Below are positions 16,991-23,806 of a stretch of 36,770 nt of DNA, in pieces. This DNA comes from Candidatus Nitrosopelagicus sp. (lineage in GTDB: Archaea > Thermoproteota > Nitrososphaeria > Nitrososphaerales > Nitrosopumilaceae). The stretch lies in the NCBI GenBank assembly GCA_028343215.1, contig JAOLYB010000011.1, positions 1 through 36,770 on the forward strand. Direction: 5' to 3'. Both the position numbers and the translations under genes were made by a program. The notes under the pieces were generated by a model that was given only the letters and a program-made list of their open reading frames with translations, did not search any database and was not told the origin of the DNA. Each line of letters opens with the position of its first letter. Within the stretch, counting starts at the first letter, position 1.

Positions 16991-17242
16991 TCATGCTTTT
17001 TTCATAAATTCAGAGCACGGACAGGTTACTACCATACATTGCCGTTTATCTCCAAGATGTTTTGATTTCAAGTGTCGGCAAGCTATATTTTGACAAGTAT
17101 TTTTTTCAATTTGTTTTTTTACAATGGATGCTGCAATTTTATTTGCCTCTTCTTTAGATAATTTTTTTTTGTCAATGTAATAATGGACAACTTGGGACCA
17201 TAATTTATCCACTTGAAATGGAGTGACATTCTCCCACATCAT
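16991..17242 (-). CDS. Small Cys/His-rich protein, possible zinc-binding
   Basis: This 83-residue protein has a helical N-terminal half (VDKLWSQVVHYYIDKKKLSK and EEANKIAASIVKKQIEK). The compact Cys/His-rich C-terminus (residues 49-77) reads Cys-x4-Cys-x-His-x5-His-x6-Cys-x5-Cys-x-Cys, likely a small zinc site. I do not recognise the family. A TATA-like tttatttatg on the minus strand near 17267-17276 is about 28 nt from the ATG at 17242. It is convergent with the Fe-S photolyase gene, 1 nt apart. A nucleic-acid-binding or metal-handling role is only a guess. Confidence 0.62.
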   Translation of the reverse strand: MMWENVTPFQVDKLWSQVVHYYIDKKKLSKEEANKIAASIVKKQIEKNTCQNIACRHLKSKHLGDKRQCMVVTCPCSEFMKKA

Positions 17243-17349
17243 GGCATAGTTTATGCATTGGTCATAAATAAAATTGATCTATTTCCATTAAGTGAAGTTG
17301 AGAGAAGCCACTACGGAAGATGCTGACTTCTCAGAATGTTTAATCATAA

Positions 17350-17445
17350 TCACTTTTTCTGTTTTTTTGTTTCTTCATCTGGAATATATCGTGAGATAAA
17401 TTCATCAATTACTTTGAAGAAAGGACATTTACCTTCGTATATCAT
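17350..17445 (-). CDS. Putative 31-residue microprotein
   Basis: The ORF encodes MIYEGKCPFFKVIDEFISRY plus a charged tail (IPDEETKKQKK). The N-terminal two thirds could form an amphipathic helix after a Cys-Pro turn. A TATA-like cttttattc on the minus strand (17467-17475) is centred about 26 nt upstream of the ATG, exactly as in other leaderless genes here, and this is the main reason to list it. I recognise no family and the ORF is very short, so it could be chance. Confidence 0.35.
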   Translation of the reverse strand: MIYEGKCPFFKVIDEFISRYIPDEETKKQKK

Positions 17446-17512
17446 GGGTTAGTATACACAGTTGTAGAATAAAAGCATGTAGGGAAGTTTTTTTCTAAAA
17501 AATTTTGGTAAA

Positions 17513-17522
17513 TTATTTATTG
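17513..17522 (+). promoter_or_regulatory. TATA-like box deciding the start at 17544
   Basis: The sequence ttatttattg is centred about 26 nt upstream of the ATG at 17544. It lies inside the longer reading frame that could start with TTG at 17505, so it argues for the shorter protein. Confidence 0.4.
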
Positions 17523-17543
17523 AAAAAAATATGCAAAAATTAT

Positions 17544-18035
17544 ATGCGACTTTCACTATTCAAAATAAGCATTTTACTGGTAATAATTGGAGCATCTGGT
17601 ACTGGAATCATATTTTCAGAATCAGATAAGATACAACAAGTAATGACATTAAATCAGACAGAATTTAATGAAGTAAGCTTATTTTTTGAGGCAGAAGATA
17701 TAGCATATTACAAGATAACAATTCCAGAATTTGAGGGTCAAGGAGTATTTTATAGAATTGTTGATGAGGACCAAAATACCATATCAAAGGGAATATCTGA
17801 AACAAAGATGTCAATTAGATACTTTGATGTGAAAGAATCAGGCATACATACGATGATTGTAACAAATCTTTCTCAAGAGAGTATGAAGTATGAAATAGAA
17901 ATTGGGAGCACAGATGCCAATAAAATCATTATTCCAGCAGGAATTATGTTTGTAGGAGGATTATTACTATTATTCACATCTTTTATGAAGTTGAAAAATT
18001 ATAGAACAGAACAACCTGATGAAAATATCAGATGA
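17544..18035 (+). CDS. Two-span membrane protein with small external beta domain
   Basis: With the ATG at 17544 the protein has 163 residues. An N-terminal hydrophobic segment (LFKISILLVIIGASGTGIIF) is followed by a domain of about 95 residues rich in alternating hydrophobic/polar strands (AYYKITIPEFEGQGVFYRIV; GIHTMIVTNLSQESMKYEIE). A C-terminal membrane span (IIIPAGIMFVGGLLLLFTSF) and a short charged tail complete it. The domain looks like an external beta-sandwich; a remote resemblance to GOLD-type domains is possible but unproven. A TTG at 17505 would add 13 residues. It is convergent with, and overlaps by 37 nt, the short histidine-motif membrane paralogue. Confidence 0.62.
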   Translation: MRLSLFKISILLVIIGASGTGIIFSESDKIQQVMTLNQTEFNEVSLFFEAEDIAYYKITIPEFEGQGVFYRIVDEDQNTISKGISETKMSIRYFDVKESGIHTMIVTNLSQESMKYEIEIGSTDANKIIIPAGIMFVGGLLLLFTSFMKLKNYRTEQPDENIR

Positions 18036-18598
18036 ATTGGCATACATTGAATGTAATGGCCAAAGTATAATGCAAAATTAAATGCAAGCCATGTTGTCAT
18101 AAGTAGAAAAGTTACAATTGAAAATGGTAAAAATGCATTAAGATTAGTATTTTGACGAGATTTTATTATTAGAAATCCACCTAATGCAGATAAAACAATT
18201 CCAATCTCAAGTGGTTGATGTGTTAATGATAACAAACCATCAATTCCAAACATATCATGAGATATGGAATCTCCAAAACCTGAGACAATTTGCATTATAG
18301 AACCAACTATTACAAGTTGCAATCCACGTTTCAAAATTCCAGTAATTGAATTTTTTATCAATAAATTAATAGAAAATAGAGATGCAACGGCAACAAGTGT
18401 AACACCAGCATATACTACAATATGTGGATCTGACCAGAAAAATTCCGGTGAGTTTTGAATATGATTAATTGCATCCCATATACCTGCTACAAGAATTATT
18501 AGAGGTCCAGTAACTGCTAGAATTGAAATTATAGATAATTGTGAATTAGACTTTAAACAAAGACGATTAGAGACTTTTTCAAGTAGAGTGGTAAGCAT
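17999..18598 (-). CDS. Polytopic membrane protein with histidine motifs (short paralogue)
   Basis: This 199-residue protein has about five hydrophobic segments. It is clearly paralogous to the protein at 20255-21310. The shared motifs are Trp41-Asp-x2-Asn-His46-Ile-x-Asn-x2-Glu (WDAINHIQNSPEFF), Pro-His59-Ile-x2-Tyr-Ala-Gly-Val and Gly-x-Asp-x3-His114-Asp-x2-Gly-x-Asp-Gly-Leu-Leu-Ser-x-Thr-His127. Four conserved histidines in or next to membrane spans suggest metal or haem binding, but no family or function is known to me. It lacks the second half of the larger paralogue and ends in a Cys-rich tail inside the convergent gene, so it may be a natural half-length form or a decayed copy. A TATA box at 18617-18624 supports its ATG. 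Confidence 0.65.
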   Translation of the reverse strand: MLTTLLEKVSNRLCLKSNSQLSIISILAVTGPLIILVAGIWDAINHIQNSPEFFWSDPHIVVYAGVTLVAVASLFSINLLIKNSITGILKRGLQLVIVGSIMQIVSGFGDSISHDMFGIDGLLSLTHQPLEIGIVLSALGGFLIIKSRQNTNLNAFLPFSIVTFLLMTTWLAFNFALYFGHYIQCMPIHLIFSSGCSVL

Positions 18599-18616
18599 AA
18601 TTTAATGCCGTTTTTT

Positions 18617-18624
18617 TATATTAA
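18617..18624 (-). promoter_or_regulatory. TATA box for short histidine-motif membrane protein
   Basis: On the minus strand this reads ttaatata, centred about 23 nt upstream of the ATG at 18598 in an otherwise A/T-rich gap. It fits a leaderless or very short leader transcript. Confidence 0.45.
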
Positions 18625-18824
18625 AAAACCAATCTCATAAAATCATATAATGGAATTAGTTAAAAAAATGAGAAGTTTAAGACCAATAACTGTGTGTTCA
18701 TCTGCTACACACGTTAGTAATTGATGACAACCTCTCTATTAGCTCTTTTAAAAAAAAGATAATTAAAACAAGTATTTCATTATTGACGTTAAGATCATAA
18801 CTTGAGATCAAATTTTTAGAATTT

Positions 18825-19286
18825 ATGCCTACAAAGAGATTTAATGAAAGGAAAAAACTTGGTTGTATGTCAGTCTGGTTGGGTGGAATATTTCTAAAAG
18901 ATGAAGGTGGATATGAGATCGTTTTGAAATCACTTGCTCACTATAAGAAACGATTACGATCAATAGGTGAGAGTCCAGAATTAAAAGAAGCAGCTGCTAT
19001 GTTTGCACCTATTTTACAATCGCAAGCACAGAAAAGATATCCAATGGTTATAGGAGCAATAAAAAAAATTGAACAGATGTTGCAAGGCACAATATCTCCT
19101 CAATCATTAGAAGAAGAACTGGATACTTTAGAAAAAGCGTTAGAATGTCATCAATCAGATATTGCAAAGGCACAAGACACAGGTCGAGAATATTTTATGA
19201 AATTATTGGGAGATTTACAAGAGGCACAAAAAGATTCAGAACCAATTAAAAACGCACTTGTAAAAATAAAACAGTATTCAGATTAG
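18825..19286 (+). CDS. Helical cytoplasmic protein of unknown function
   Basis: This 153-residue protein is soluble and appears almost all-helical, with heptad-like stretches (YEIVLKSLAHYKKRLRSIG; AIKKIEQMLQGTISPQSLEE; ELDTLEKALECHQSDIAKAQ). It has a basic N-terminus (MPTKRFNERKKLGC) and no signal peptide. I recognise no domain. It could be a small coiled-coil or helical-bundle adaptor. Its stop shares bases with the stop of the convergent PepSY gene (TTAG, 19283-19286). Composition matches the surrounding genes. Confidence 0.62.
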   Translation: MPTKRFNERKKLGCMSVWLGGIFLKDEGGYEIVLKSLAHYKKRLRSIGESPELKEAAAMFAPILQSQAQKRYPMVIGAIKKIEQMLQGTISPQSLEEELDTLEKALECHQSDIAKAQDTGREYFMKLLGDLQEAQKDSEPIKNALVKIKQYSD

Positions 19287-19981
19287 TTTTTCAAAGATTT
19301 TACATAATCTTCAAGCTTTTGTTTCTTTTCTTCAGGAGATAATGGTAAGAATTCTTTCCATTGTTCTTTCATTTCCTGTTTTTTTAGCTCTTTAGCTTCA
19401 TCAGACATTGTATCCCATTGCATTTTCATCTGCATAAAATGAATAATCATAGCAGCTCTGTCTTGAAGTGAAATAGACTTCCATGCATCACCCATTTCTT
19501 TAAATTGTTTTTTCTTTTCAGCAATCTGCTCAGGAGTCATGTCTTTGTAGTAATCTTTCATTTTTTTATCGTATTTTTTATCGTATTTTTTATCAGAGTA
19601 TCGTTTGTTTTTGTAAGAATCCTTTGATACGACATCGGATACGTAAAGTTGTTCTCCAGTTCCAGCATCAACTAGAACTTTGTTATGACCTCTATTGTCA
19701 TCCATCATTACAACTTTGTATACAAGAAAACCGTTAATCACAGAAAGTTTTCCATAAATTGCTTTACTATCTGGTACAGCATCTTCAGCTGTAGACATTG
19801 CATCAACTAATGTAATGTTGCTTAACTCAGCAAAATCTTGACCATCTGCAATAGGAATTGTTCCTTGAATTGCAGGATAACTTGTTTTATCCCAATCAGC
19901 AAATGCAGGAGTTGCACCAATGGATGTAACTAATACACTAATCAACATTAAAGCTGCTAATTTTCCAACAAGTTTTGTCAT
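19283..19981 (-). CDS. Secreted PepSY-domain protein with Spy/CpxP-like charged helical tail
   Basis: This 232-residue protein has a clear signal peptide (KLAALMLISVLVTSIGATPAFA, likely cleaved after AFA near residue 28). A PepSY-like domain follows at about 55-115 (LVDAMSTAEDAVPDSKA, GFLVYKVVMMD, VLVDAGTGEQLYVSD). The rest is very Lys/Glu/Met-rich and helical, with an MTPEQIAEKKKQF motif resembling the LTxxQ motif of Spy/CpxP periplasmic chaperones and a Met/His-rich stretch (MIIHFMQMKMQWDTM). PepSY domains often inhibit peptidases or accompany envelope stress and metal proteins. A short tandem repeat (YDKK units) links the two parts. The promoter carries a palindrome. Confidence 0.75.
   Translation of the reverse strand: MTKLVGKLAALMLISVLVTSIGATPAFADWDKTSYPAIQGTIPIADGQDFAELSNITLVDAMSTAEDAVPDSKAIYGKLSVINGFLVYKVVMMDDNRGHNKVLVDAGTGEQLYVSDVVSKDSYKNKRYSDKKYDKKYDKKMKDYYKDMTPEQIAEKKKQFKEMGDAWKSISLQDRAAMIIHFMQMKMQWDTMSDEAKELKKQEMKEQWKEFLPLSPEEKKQKLEDYVKSLKN
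19562..19597. repeat. 12-nt tandem repeat inside the PepSY gene
   Basis: Two perfect copies of ttttttatcgta (19562-19573, 19574-19585) are followed by a third, degenerate copy. On the coding strand they encode the Lys-Lys-Tyr-Asp units of the linker, so copy number can change without breaking the frame. Confidence 0.7.
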
Positions 19982-19996
19982 ATCAAATCGTTTGAT
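19982..19996. promoter_or_regulatory. Palindromic candidate operator at the PepSY gene start
   Basis: The perfect inverted repeat atcaaa-tcg-tttgat lies immediately upstream of the ATG (19981) and downstream of the TATA box, where a bound dimeric regulator would block the transcription start. It is the clearest short palindrome in a promoter in this window. Confidence 0.4.
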
Positions 19997-20000
19997 AATT

Positions 20001-20010
20001 GATATAAAAA
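20001..20010 (-). promoter_or_regulatory. TATA box for PepSY gene
   Basis: On the minus strand this reads tttttatatc, centred about 25 nt upstream of the ATG at 19981, so the transcript is probably leaderless. Confidence 0.5.
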
Positions 20011-20113
20011 AGGATCCTAGAATTTGTTCATAGTATAATTTGCATATTAGACATTTTACAATGATAATTGGGCGATTAGCAACCCTTTTTTCTTATAATG
20101 TGTATAACAGGGT

Positions 20114-20275
20114 ATGACAGATCCAATTTGTAATTTATGTGAAAGAAAACTTTCTGACCATACATACGAAGAATCTATCAAATGTGCTATGGAATTAATC
20201 AAACAAGGACACAAAAAAATTGGAATGGGTCAACATCGTCTACGACAAACAATGTCAAAGGATAATTCTACGTGA
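20114..20275 (+). CDS. Small Cys-containing microprotein
   Basis: This 53-residue ORF begins MTDPICNLCERKLSDHTYEE, then SIKCAMELIKQG and a basic tail with HRLRQTM. A Cys6-x2-Cys9 pair plus His15 and Cys24 could form a zinc site, with a helix after it. I recognise no family. Its last 21 nt overlap the 3' end of the convergent membrane-protein gene. The Cys-x2-Cys knuckle and coherent composition favour a real gene, but there is no well-spaced TATA box for this ATG. Confidence 0.5.
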   Translation: MTDPICNLCERKLSDHTYEESIKCAMELIKQGHKKIGMGQHRLRQTMSKDNST

Positions 20276-21310
20276 TACTTTAACCGCAATTATAGTTCCA
20301 ATAACACTTGATACTGCACCACATGCTATTAAGAGAGGAAAAATTACAACTATGAATTCTGAATAAATTAAAGGTATCATACTAGGCCATACAAGTCTAT
20401 GAAACATAACTTCATTGTATGTATACGTGATTAAAGGAAAATATGAAAAAATGAAACTAGAACCGATTATTGCACCTGCAATATAATGAGATTTCTTTAT
20501 TTTTGATTTGTTTATTATTACATCTGCTAAAACAAACGGAACTAGATTGAGTAGATAAAATGGTACAGCATCTACTAAGACAGGATTTGGTAACAAAGCA
20601 GACAAGATCATAATTAAAATATAAAATGCTCCAGTTGTACTTAGGTAACCAAATCGTCCAGGATTTACTTTGGATGAACTAATCAAAATGAATGCCATTA
20701 CAATTGGATAAACAATTGTTGCAAATACGGCTGCAAATGTTGGTTCTGGATTAAAATCAAAATAATCAGTTTTTGAAAAAGGAAGAGAAAATGAATGTGC
20801 AAAGCCGGTAAGTGAAAACCATACACCAGTAAAGATTAATCCTTGTAAAATTACACCAGTTTTTCGTTTTAATTTATTTTCAATTCGAATAATTCCTATC
20901 ACCGATGCAATACTGGTAAATAACATTCCCGTCATCAATACTAAATGTGTAGGACTCAATAGACCATCAAGACCATATGTATCGTGCCACCAAAAATCTA
21001 ACGGTCCTGCAATTATCAACAAAAATATTCCAAGTCCAGAAAAAAGTTTTGGAAATTTTAAGTTAAAAATATTTTTGTTTTTTATTGGTAGAAATAATCC
21101 AATAAATCCACTAATTGAAACAATTACACCAGCATACAAAATGATATGAGGTTCTGCAAAGAAAGATTCAGGTTTATTCAATATATGATTAGTAATATCC
21201 CAAGAACCAGCACCAGTAACAAGAACAACACCCATTCCTAAAACAATGTAAGGTATGACAATTTTCCAAAAAGGAATATTCTCTTTTATTTCAGATATTT
21301 GATCATTCAA
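20255..21310 (-). CDS. Polytopic membrane protein with histidine motifs (full-length paralogue)
   Basis: This 351-residue protein has about nine or ten predicted membrane spans and little soluble sequence. Motifs shared with the 199-residue paralogue at 17999-18598 are Trp37-Asp-x2-Asn-His42-Ile-x-Asn-x-Pro-Glu, Pro54-His55-Ile-x2-Tyr-Ala-Gly-Val, and Asp105-x3-His109-Asp-x2-Gly-x-Asp115-Gly-Leu-Leu-Ser-x-Thr-His122. A later AHSFSLPF adds another membrane histidine. Invariant Asp/His in spans suggests metal coordination or proton transfer. I know no function for it. It overlaps the upstream exodomain gene by 8 nt, so the two are translated together and may form a complex. Confidence 0.75.
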   Translation of the reverse strand: MNDQISEIKENIPFWKIVIPYIVLGMGVVLVTGAGSWDITNHILNKPESFFAEPHIILYAGVIVSISGFIGLFLPIKNKNIFNLKFPKLFSGLGIFLLIIAGPLDFWWHDTYGLDGLLSPTHLVLMTGMLFTSIASVIGIIRIENKLKRKTGVILQGLIFTGVWFSLTGFAHSFSLPFSKTDYFDFNPEPTFAAVFATIVYPIVMAFILISSSKVNPGRFGYLSTTGAFYILIMILSALLPNPVLVDAVPFYLLNLVPFVLADVIINKSKIKKSHYIAGAIIGSSFIFSYFPLITYTYNEVMFHRLVWPSMIPLIYSEFIVVIFPLLIACGAVSSVIGTIIAVKVSRRIIL

Positions 21311-21863
21311 CTATAATCACCTTTTTTTCTACAAATTCATTATCTTCATCTATAGATCCACCTTTTGGAAAGATTGAATCGACAGTAAATGGAGCAGATT
21401 TTGCTTTAGTAAAAATTCTAAATTCACCTAAATTTTCTGGAGAAATTTCTAGTTGTAAAATTGGTTTTTTGTTAATTGGATTTGGCATGTTAAAAATGTG
21501 CAATAAAGGGTAATCTGCAATTTTAAAATCACTAGGATAGTATGTTTTTACTTCATCACCAACCTCAAAAAATTTTGCTGATTGTGTAAACTCACTTGAT
21601 ATGATTTTTATTTCATCAAAAGATTTTGCGTCAGGAAAACCAATGATTAGTATTAACATATCAGAATCTCCACCAGTTACTCCTGAATCAATGATTAGAT
21701 CAATTGACTCTCCGCTAGAGATTGATTGGTTATCTAATGACGTAACAAAAAATGGCGATGTTATTTTTTTTTCTGTTAATGACATTGTATCTGGAAACAC
21801 AATGCCCATAACTAGAAAATATACCGCCATTATAGCTATTGAAGCAAAAATTAGTCGATTCAT
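21303..21863 (-). CDS. Signal-anchored exodomain protein, partner of the membrane protein
   Basis: This 186-residue protein has an N-terminal hydrophobic anchor or signal (LIFASIAIMAVYFLVMGIVF). A beta-rich exodomain follows (SISSGESIDLIIDSGVTGGD; MLILIIGFPDAKSFDEIKII; ILQLEISPENLGEFRIFTKA) and resembles an Ig-like or cupredoxin-like sandwich in its strand pattern, though no copper-ligand set (Cys/His/Met) is seen. No family is recognised. It lies first in a two-gene operon with the histidine-motif membrane protein (8-nt overlap). A TATA box at 21882-21890 fits a leaderless ATG at 21863. Confidence 0.65.
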   Translation of the reverse strand: MNRLIFASIAIMAVYFLVMGIVFPDTMSLTEKKITSPFFVTSLDNQSISSGESIDLIIDSGVTGGDSDMLILIIGFPDAKSFDEIKIISSEFTQSAKFFEVGDEVKTYYPSDFKIADYPLLHIFNMPNPINKKPILQLEISPENLGEFRIFTKAKSAPFTVDSIFPKGGSIDEDNEFVEKKVIIVE

Positions 21864-21881
21864 GTAAAAAATTACAAGGAA

Positions 21882-21890
21882 GAATATTTG
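21882..21890 (-). promoter_or_regulatory. TATA box for exodomain-membrane protein operon
   Basis: On the minus strand this reads caaatattc, centred about 24 nt before the ATG at 21863. It lies in the 38-nt gap after the end of the class I photolyase gene. Confidence 0.45.
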
Positions 21891-21901
21891 AGACTTGGCA
21901 A

Positions 21902-23260
21902 TTAAACAACCTTGAACATTATTTTTGAGCGAGCTGATTCCTCTTTGTGGACTACCATCGGTTTAGGATAATTTATTGATGCATCCAATGGTTTGGTGTC
22001 AATTTCATGTATCTCTTTGGTAGAAACGTCAGTTAATTCTGGAACCCATTTTTTTATGTATACACATTCAGGATCAAATCTTTTTTGTTGTAGCCATGGA
22101 TTGAAGACTCGGAAATATGGTTGAGCATCACAACCAGTAGATGCAGACCATTGCCAGCTACCTGCATTAACACACGGATCATAATCAATCAGATATTTTG
22201 CAAAATGTCTTTCGCCAAGTCTCCAATCACATTGAAGATCCTTTGTAAGAAATGATGCAACAATCATTCTACATCTATTATGCATGAAACCCGTTTGTTT
22301 TAGTTCACGCATGCCAGCATCCACTATAGGGAATCCAGTAATCCCATCAGTCCATTTTTCAAACTTCTTTTTATTGTGAGACCATTTTAGATCTTGATAT
22401 TTTTCTTGAAATTCTTTTTTCTGTGAATATGGAAAATGAAACATTAGATGTGAAAAAAAATCTCGCCAGTATAATTCAGATATGAATGAATGATCAGTTC
22501 CAAAAAACTTAGAGGCTGCTTGATAGACTTCTCTTATTGAAACAGTTCCAAAACGATTATGTGTAGAAAGTTGTGATGTAGGTTTTGAAGGAATATTTCT
22601 TTGTACATTATAATCTGCAATATCATCAAAATTTTCTAAAATTTTAAGACCATTTTTTCTTCCTCCTTTGATTACGGTAGTATCTGGAATTATTTTTTCA
22701 AGTTTAGAAATTGTGTTATCAGAGTCTTGATTTGAACTGATCAAGTTTTTGTGAGTAAATTTTCGTGGTGATCTCACCTTATACTGGGATGCTGCACGAT
22801 AAAATGGAGTAAATACAAGATAAGGTGTATCATCTTGCTTTAATACAGAACCTGCGTCACGTAGTAAAAGATCACCATATGCCTCAAAATCAATATTATT
22901 TTTTTCACATACGAGTTTGAAATGATTATCACGGAATCTACCATATGGTGAATTATCTCGGTTCATAAAGACAGCATTAATTTTGTCTTGTTTTATAGAT
23001 GATGAGATTAGTGAAGAAATAGAATCTTGTTTGATTAGAATATTACAATTTTTTGCTTGCTCAAACAAATCTTTTAGTGAATCAATCATAAATCTAATAC
23101 GCATTTTTGCAAAAACTGGATTATTTTCATTTATCAAACTTTTTTCAAATAAAAAACAAGGTATAACTTCTTCAGAATTTTCACAAGCTTGAATTAAACC
23201 GGTGTTATCATCTAAACGATAATCACGTCTAAAGATAAAAAGTGATTTTTTGTATATCAA
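21902..23260 (-). CDS. phr: Class I cryptochrome/photolyase (CPD photolyase-like)
   Basis: This 452-residue protein begins KKSLFIFRRDYRLDDNTGLI, the antenna-domain start of class I photolyases. The FAD-binding part contains LYWRDFFSHL, WTDGITGFPIVDAGMRELKQ, FMHNRCRMIVASFLTKDL, WRLGERHFAKYLIDYDPCVN and GSWQWSASTGCDAQPYFRVF. It repairs UV-induced cyclobutane pyrimidine dimers using FADH- and light. The start is TTG at 23260, immediately before the conserved N-terminus, with no in-frame ATG nearby. It is the second photolyase in the window and belongs to a different family from the Fe-S one at 15466. It is a single-gene unit. Confidence 0.95.
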   Translation of the reverse strand: MIYKKSLFIFRRDYRLDDNTGLIQACENSEEVIPCFLFEKSLINENNPVFAKMRIRFMIDSLKDLFEQAKNCNILIKQDSISSLISSSIKQDKINAVFMNRDNSPYGRFRDNHFKLVCEKNNIDFEAYGDLLLRDAGSVLKQDDTPYLVFTPFYRAASQYKVRSPRKFTHKNLISSNQDSDNTISKLEKIIPDTTVIKGGRKNGLKILENFDDIADYNVQRNIPSKPTSQLSTHNRFGTVSIREVYQAASKFFGTDHSFISELYWRDFFSHLMFHFPYSQKKEFQEKYQDLKWSHNKKKFEKWTDGITGFPIVDAGMRELKQTGFMHNRCRMIVASFLTKDLQCDWRLGERHFAKYLIDYDPCVNAGSWQWSASTGCDAQPYFRVFNPWLQQKRFDPECVYIKKWVPELTDVSTKEIHEIDTKPLDASINYPKPMVVHKEESARSKIMFKVV

Positions 23261-23301
23261 TAATGATAGTGTGTATTTAGAAATTAAAACCCTTGATGTG
23301 A

Positions 23302-23715
23302 TTATTTTTTAGTTTCTTCTTTAGGTGCGTCTTCTGCTGCAGCTTCAGTTTCTGCTGGAGGTGCTTCATCTTTGATTTCTCCATCATATTTGCAATTTAC
23401 TTGGAATATTTCGTCAGAAACTGTGTTTCCTCTGACAAGTTTTCTTTTTCTCAGTCCTTTTTCAGTATCCTGTAGTCCAACTCCTTTTGCTAGTAAAACT
23501 CGTTTTCTGGCCATCCCATGAAGGTCTCCTCTCATTGGAACACCAGACTTGTCACTACCACCGGTAATTTTCAATTTACCGGCTAATCCTACAATTGCAG
23601 CATCAGTCTCTGCACCAACTATTAGACCCATGAGTGGATTTGCATCTCCTTCTTTGAGTTCTTTGGTGATAGATTTGCCTTTAACATCTGAAATTGTCAG
23701 TTTGAAATTAGCCAT
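23302..23715 (-). CDS. rps6e: Ribosomal protein S6e
   Basis: This 137-residue protein shows the archaeal S6e pattern: KLTISDVKGKSITKEL, LMGLIVGAETDAAIVGLAGK, KITGGSDKSGVPMRGDLHG and RKRVLLAKGVG, followed by GLRKRKLVRGNTVSDEIFQV and an N-V-N-like VNCKYDG. It is a small-subunit ribosomal protein. The last 25 or so residues are an acidic, Ala/Glu-rich tail (EAPPAETEAAAEDAPKEETK), unusual for a ribosomal protein and possibly a flexible extension. It is monocistronic and divergent from the zinc-ribbon gene at 23807. Confidence 0.95.
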   Translation of the reverse strand: MANFKLTISDVKGKSITKELKEGDANPLMGLIVGAETDAAIVGLAGKLKITGGSDKSGVPMRGDLHGMARKRVLLAKGVGLQDTEKGLRKRKLVRGNTVSDEIFQVNCKYDGEIKDEAPPAETEAAAEDAPKEETKK

Positions 23716-23806
23716 TGCGATCTCAAAAATTTGTGAACTACTAATTAACCTTTGGACAATTTTAATTTGTAAAAAATCTTTAATTCAATTTTCTCGTACA
23801 CAAACC

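Larger units (their letters stand above)
17243..17543. other. 301-nt spacer holding one possible micro-ORF
   Basis: The only coding candidate in this gap is the 31-codon minus-strand ORF at 17350-17445. A weak 6-bp inverted repeat (gagaag...cttctc, 17302-17332) lies just beyond its stop. I see no tRNA, C/D-box or repeat structure. Confidence 0.5.

Noticed and set aside
17302-17332. Inverted repeat gagaag...cttctc with a 19-nt loop, considered as terminator or small RNA
   Set aside because: The stem is only 6 bp with a long loop and no T-tract on either side; no C/D or H/ACA box was found.
17544-18035. GOLD/emp24-like domain in the two-span protein
   Set aside because: Only a loose strand pattern supports it; there is no diagnostic motif, so it is not used as the name.
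18650-18724. 24-codon ORF on + in the gap before 18825
   Set aside because: Very short, no recognisable motif, no well-spaced promoter.
18720-18727. ttgatgac, considered as box C of a C/D guide RNA
   Set aside because: No CTGA box D or paired C'/D' boxes at the right distance.
21601-21867. 88-codon + ORF antisense to the exodomain gene
   Set aside because: The minus-strand frame has a signal anchor, promoter and operon overlap; the + frame is low-complexity Ser/Ile.
23549-23806. Upstream extension of the + frame leading into the 40-aa zinc ribbon
   Set aside because: It is antisense to the S6e coding sequence and lacks any conserved pattern; the ribbon starts cleanly at the ATG at 23807.
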